A stretch of 7,656 nucleotides of DNA from Ruminococcus sp. UBA3280. Its GTDB lineage: Bacteria > Bacillota > Clostridia > Oscillospirales > Ruminococcaceae. This document shows positions 5,574 to 7,656 of this stretch, one piece after another. The stretch's first letter is position 1, and every line of letters begins with the position of its first letter. The position numbers and the translations under genes are program-made. The DNA lies in NCBI GenBank assembly GCA_002362175.1, contig DETU01000041.1, positions 1 to 7,656 on the forward strand, given 5' to 3'. Under the pieces are notes generated by a model. It saw only the letters and a list, made by a program, of their open reading frames with translations, searched no databases and was not told the origin of the DNA.

Positions 5574-6343
5574 TACCAAAGTACCTCCTCAGCATTGAAA
5601 ACAGGACCGTCTTTGCAGACGTGTGCAAAATATTCCTCATCATTTCTTACAGTACGGCAGGCACAGCCAAGACAAGCACCTATTCCACAAGCCATACGCT
5701 CCTCAAGCGAAATTTCACAGAAGATATTGTTTTCCTTACAAATTTTTGCAATACCTTTAAGCATGGGCATAGGTCCGCAAGCATAAACCGCATCTATACA
5801 GCCTTCCCCGACAAGTTCTGTAAAAGGCTGTGTTACAAAACCGTGTATTCCAAGAGAACCGTCGTCTGTACAGAGAACAGTTTCCGCACCTGTATTTTTA
5901 AAATCGTCCTGTAAAATAACAGCGTCCGCACTTCTGAAACCAGAAATTGCAACGGCTTTTTCTCCGTAAGCTTCGGCAAGCGGAAGCATGGGCGGTGTAC
6001 CTATTCCTCCGCCGATAAGAACGACTTTTTTAAAATCGGGATTCACTGTGAAACCGTGTCCGAGAGGTGCGAGCATATCAATAAGTCCACCTTCATTAAG
6101 TCTGGCAATTTCAGCTGTTCCCTCTCCCCTTATCTCAAATACAATACGGATTGTACCCTTTTTTCTGTCAATTCCGCATATTGAAACAGGACGGCGGAGT
6201 GTAAAATTTCCTGTTCTTATGTGTACAAACTGTCCTGCAACCGCAACTTCTGCAACTTCGGGACACGCTATTATAAAGCTGTACATTTCACGTGCTAAAG
6301 CAGTTTTCTTTAATATTAAATATTTTCCTTGTGTATACTTCAT
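5573..6343 (-). CDS. pyrK: Dihydroorotate dehydrogenase B, electron-transfer subunit PyrK (FAD, [2Fe-2S])
   Basis: Carries electrons from the FMN of PyrD through a [2Fe-2S] centre and FAD to NAD+. The domain order is that of the ferredoxin-reductase family. An FAD-binding barrel contains RRPVSIC at 50-56. The NAD-binding fold contains GGGIGTPPML at 111-120 and CGPMPML at 189-195. The C-terminal cluster ligands are Cys219, Cys224, Cys227 (in MACGIGACLGCAC) and Cys243 (HVCKDGPVF). All four ligands are present; an extra Cys229 sits beside them. Length of 256 residues is standard. AAGGAG at 6349-6354 gives a clear start and overlaps the stop codon of the preceding gene (TAAGGAG), so the intergenic gap is 9 bases. 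The product must be made with PyrD, which overlaps its stop codon. No sign of damage. Confidence 0.96.
   Translation of the reverse strand: MKYTQGKYLILKKTALAREMYSFIIACPEVAEVAVAGQFVHIRTGNFTLRRPVSICGIDRKKGTIRIVFEIRGEGTAEIARLNEGGLIDMLAPLGHGFTVNPDFKKVVLIGGGIGTPPMLPLAEAYGEKAVAISGFRSADAVILQDDFKNTGAETVLCTDDGSLGIHGFVTQPFTELVGEGCIDAVYACGPMPMLKGIAKICKENNIFCEISLEERMACGIGACLGCACRTVRNDEEYFAHVCKDGPVFNAEEVLW
5584..5589 (-). promoter_or_regulatory. Ribosome binding site that decides the pyrD start
   Basis: A perfect AGGAGG on the - strand inside the 3' end of pyrK. Spacing is 10 bases to the ATG at 5573 and 4 bases to the TTG at 5579, so the ATG (stop-start TAATG with pyrK) is preferred. Confidence 0.7.
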
Positions 6344-6352
6344 TTCTACTCC

Positions 6353-7561
6353 TTAATAATCTTTCTTTATTTTACAAACAGGACACTTGCCGTTGAAAAG
6401 GCTGAACTTGTTTCCGCAGTACTGACAAAGTCCGACTGACTTGAAATAATTTGAAAGACAGCCGTGTTTGAAAACATCAACCGCCTTGTATTCAGTTCCC
6501 CTGAAAATAATTCTGCTTACACCTTTACCGTTGCCGTTTTTGTCAACCGAGAATGAAGCGTCCGCAAAATTGCTTGCCTGCTCCCACGTTGTACGTGGAT
6601 TTTCAAAAATTATCTCCTCAAGACCGCATACCATTGAATCACACATAATCTCATCAACTCTTTCAGGAATTGTAATTGATTTCAGTTTTGTACAGCCATT
6701 GAAAGTCTTGTAATTGATTTTCTTCAAATCATCAGAAAGCTTTACTTCGGTAAGCTCGGTACAGTCCATAAAAGCAGAATCTCCGATTTCTTTTATATGG
6801 TCACCGCAGACTACAGAAGTAATATTTTTATTGTCCTTGAAAGCCGCAGGTCCTATTCTCCATACATTAAGAGGAATATGTACTTTTGATACATTTACAT
6901 TTGTACTATTGTACTTTACAAGCGTATGCTCGTTCATTTCAAATTCTTTCTTTGAGTCCTTCTTCTCCTCACCAAACTCACTAACCGGATTTTCCTTGGC
7001 AGGTTCAGATTTTGGTGCAGGTTCAGCTACAGGTGTCGGAACAGTTTCAAGTTTCTTTTCCTGAATAGGCTTTACAGGTGCAACAGGTTCAGACTTTTTC
7101 TCCTGTACAGGAGCGGGTGTCTGAATCGGTTCAGGTTTCTTTTCAGGTTCAGGCTTTTTGTTTGCATCTGATGCAAGATTAGTGAATTTCATTTCGGGAT
7201 TATTCAGAACCGTATCAGGTCTGTTGAGTTTCGGAACTTCTCCCTCCGCCATAGGTGAGGCTTTGAAAGTAGGTCCTGACGGTGCGGACGGTTTAGCCAA
7301 TTCTTCACCCGTTTCAAGCAATTTCAACAGATTTTCCTTTTCTTTGAGTTCAGCTTCTTTCTTTTTAAGAGCGTTTTCCCTTATTTTAAGTTCAGCTTCT
7401 TTTGCTTTCAGCTTATTTTCTTTTTCCTGAAGTTCCGCTGCTGCTTTAAGGTCAATCCTTTTACCGCAAAGTCCGCAGTACCAGTGGTCAGCATTTTTGT
7501 CGGCATAAATACCCGTTTTGCACGACGGACACTCCATTTCAATCAAATCTCTGATATTCAT
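6353..7561 (-). CDS. Uncharacterised zinc-ribbon / leucine-zipper / BspA-type LRR / zinc-ribbon protein
   Basis: I do not recognise a named function. The 402 residues show, in order: an N-terminal zinc ribbon (C11, C14, C29, C32); a charged coiled coil at ~40-85 with Leu every seventh residue (44, 51, 58, 65, 72, 79); a Pro/Lys/Glu-rich linker at ~90-205 with imperfect QEKK and KKPEP repeats; a LRR_5 (BspA-like) domain at ~215-325 with units such as IGDSAFMDCTELTEVKL; and a C-terminal zinc ribbon (C379, C382, C393, C396). There is no signal peptide or membrane segment, so it should be cytoplasmic, although BspA-type repeats are usually on secreted or surface proteins. GGAGG at 7568-7572 lies 6 bases before the ATG. 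It is the promoter-proximal gene of the pyrK-pyrD-ruvX operon. A scaffold or protein/nucleic-acid adaptor is plausible from architecture; nothing in it shows an enzyme active site. Confidence 0.88.
   Translation of the reverse strand: MNIRDLIEMECPSCKTGIYADKNADHWYCGLCGKRIDLKAAAELQEKENKLKAKEAELKIRENALKKKEAELKEKENLLKLLETGEELAKPSAPSGPTFKASPMAEGEVPKLNRPDTVLNNPEMKFTNLASDANKKPEPEKKPEPIQTPAPVQEKKSEPVAPVKPIQEKKLETVPTPVAEPAPKSEPAKENPVSEFGEEKKDSKKEFEMNEHTLVKYNSTNVNVSKVHIPLNVWRIGPAAFKDNKNITSVVCGDHIKEIGDSAFMDCTELTEVKLSDDLKKINYKTFNGCTKLKSITIPERVDEIMCDSMVCGLEEIIFENPRTTWEQASNFADASFSVDKNGNGKGVSRIIFRGTEYKAVDVFKHGCLSNYFKSVGLCQYCGNKFSLFNGKCPVCKIKKDY
7128..7163 (-). repeat. Tandem 18-bp repeat in the Pro/Lys/Glu linker
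   Basis: Two 18-base units (7146-7163 and 7128-7145) differ at a few bases and encode the KKPEP repeat around residues 135-145. Related QEKK units lie further along the linker. Such low-complexity coding DNA is prone to length change. Confidence 0.6.
7328..7411 (-). repeat. Tandem 42-bp coding repeat in the coiled coil
   Basis: Two adjacent 42-base units (7370-7411 and 7328-7369) encode residues 51-64 and 65-78. Both follow the pattern LKxKEAELKxxENx, two heptads each. This suggests the zipper grew by duplication. The copies have diverged at many positions, so it is an old repeat. Confidence 0.7.
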
Positions 7562-7603
7562 AAGTAACCTCCGTATTTTTTGTTGAGTTACAATACTTTA
7601 TTT

Positions 7604-7632
7604 ATTATAACATATCTGTTTTCATTTATCAA
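7604..7632 (-). promoter_or_regulatory. Strong sigma-A promoter of the zinc-ribbon/LRR-pyrK-pyrD-ruvX operon
   Basis: On the - strand, TTGATA (7627-7632), a 17-base spacer, and perfect TATAAT (7604-7609) preceded by an extended -10 TG (TGtTATAAT). Predicted start is near 7597, giving a leader of about 35 bases with the ribosome site GGAGG at 7568-7572. The leader is too short for a PyrR-type attenuator. Confidence 0.85.
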
Positions 7633-7656
7633 GCTTTTAAGCCAAAAAACAACATT

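Noticed and set aside
5574..5579. TTG start for pyrD
   Set aside because: AGGAGG is only 4 bases away, whereas the ATG two codons later has 10-base spacing and forms TAATG with the pyrK stop.
7633..7656. Regulatory element in the last 24 bases
   Set aside because: Only a short GCTTAAAAGC-like palindrome and an AT run are visible; too little sequence to support a call.
1..7656. Mobile element, CRISPR array, defence or toxin-antitoxin system
   Set aside because: No transposase, integrase, direct repeat array or toxin-like gene pair was found; the genes are housekeeping, sporulation or uncharacterised.

Overview
The window reads as chromosomal DNA of a low-to-mid GC, spore-forming member of the Clostridia. 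The best guess is Oscillospiraceae/Ruminococcus-like, inferred from gene content, strong AGGAGG-type ribosome sites and an alpha/beta-type small acid-soluble spore protein, not from any database match. No rRNA, tRNA, CRISPR array, insertion sequence or prophage gene was seen. The gene order looks like ordinary, densely packed core genome, and no gap between genes exceeds about 115 bases.

Region 1 (1-2565, + strand). The window opens inside gap (glycolytic GAPDH, start codon just outside) and is followed by a very clear intrinsic terminator. Next is a rhodanese + TtcA-like PP-loop fusion, probably a tRNA thiolation enzyme carrying its own sulfur-relay domain. Then comes a 67-residue spore SASP gene with a candidate sigma-G promoter. 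A bidirectional terminator separates it from convergent genes.

Region 2 (2566-4062). On the - strand, trmL (tRNA wobble 2'-O-methyltransferase) and a DegV-family lipid-binding protein form a two-gene operon. Divergent from it is a 114-base intergenic region with overlapping candidate promoters. It also carries a set of competing base-pairing elements that would form the 5' leader of a tiny + strand membrane protein gene. This leader is the most riboswitch-like object in the window.

Region 3 (4063-7656). The small membrane protein gene (57 aa) overlaps tail-to-tail with the end of a four-gene - strand operon. In transcription order that operon is an uncharacterised zinc-ribbon/leucine-zipper/BspA-type LRR/zinc-ribbon protein, pyrK, pyrD (class 1B dihydroorotate dehydrogenase) and ruvX/yqgF. 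The genes are separated by 9 nt or overlap. All four are read from a strong sigma-A promoter (TTGATA-17-TATAAT with an extended -10 TG) 43 bases before the first start codon. PyrK and PyrD together make the NAD-linked dihydroorotate dehydrogenase of UMP synthesis. RuvX acts in pre-16S rRNA processing or Holliday-junction metabolism, and the first protein's role is unknown.

The most noteworthy items are the switch-like leader at 3975-4044, the unusual cytoplasmic zinc-ribbon/LRR protein heading the pyrimidine operon, the rhodanese-TtcA fusion, and a DegV protein with substitutions at two normally conserved ligand-site positions.
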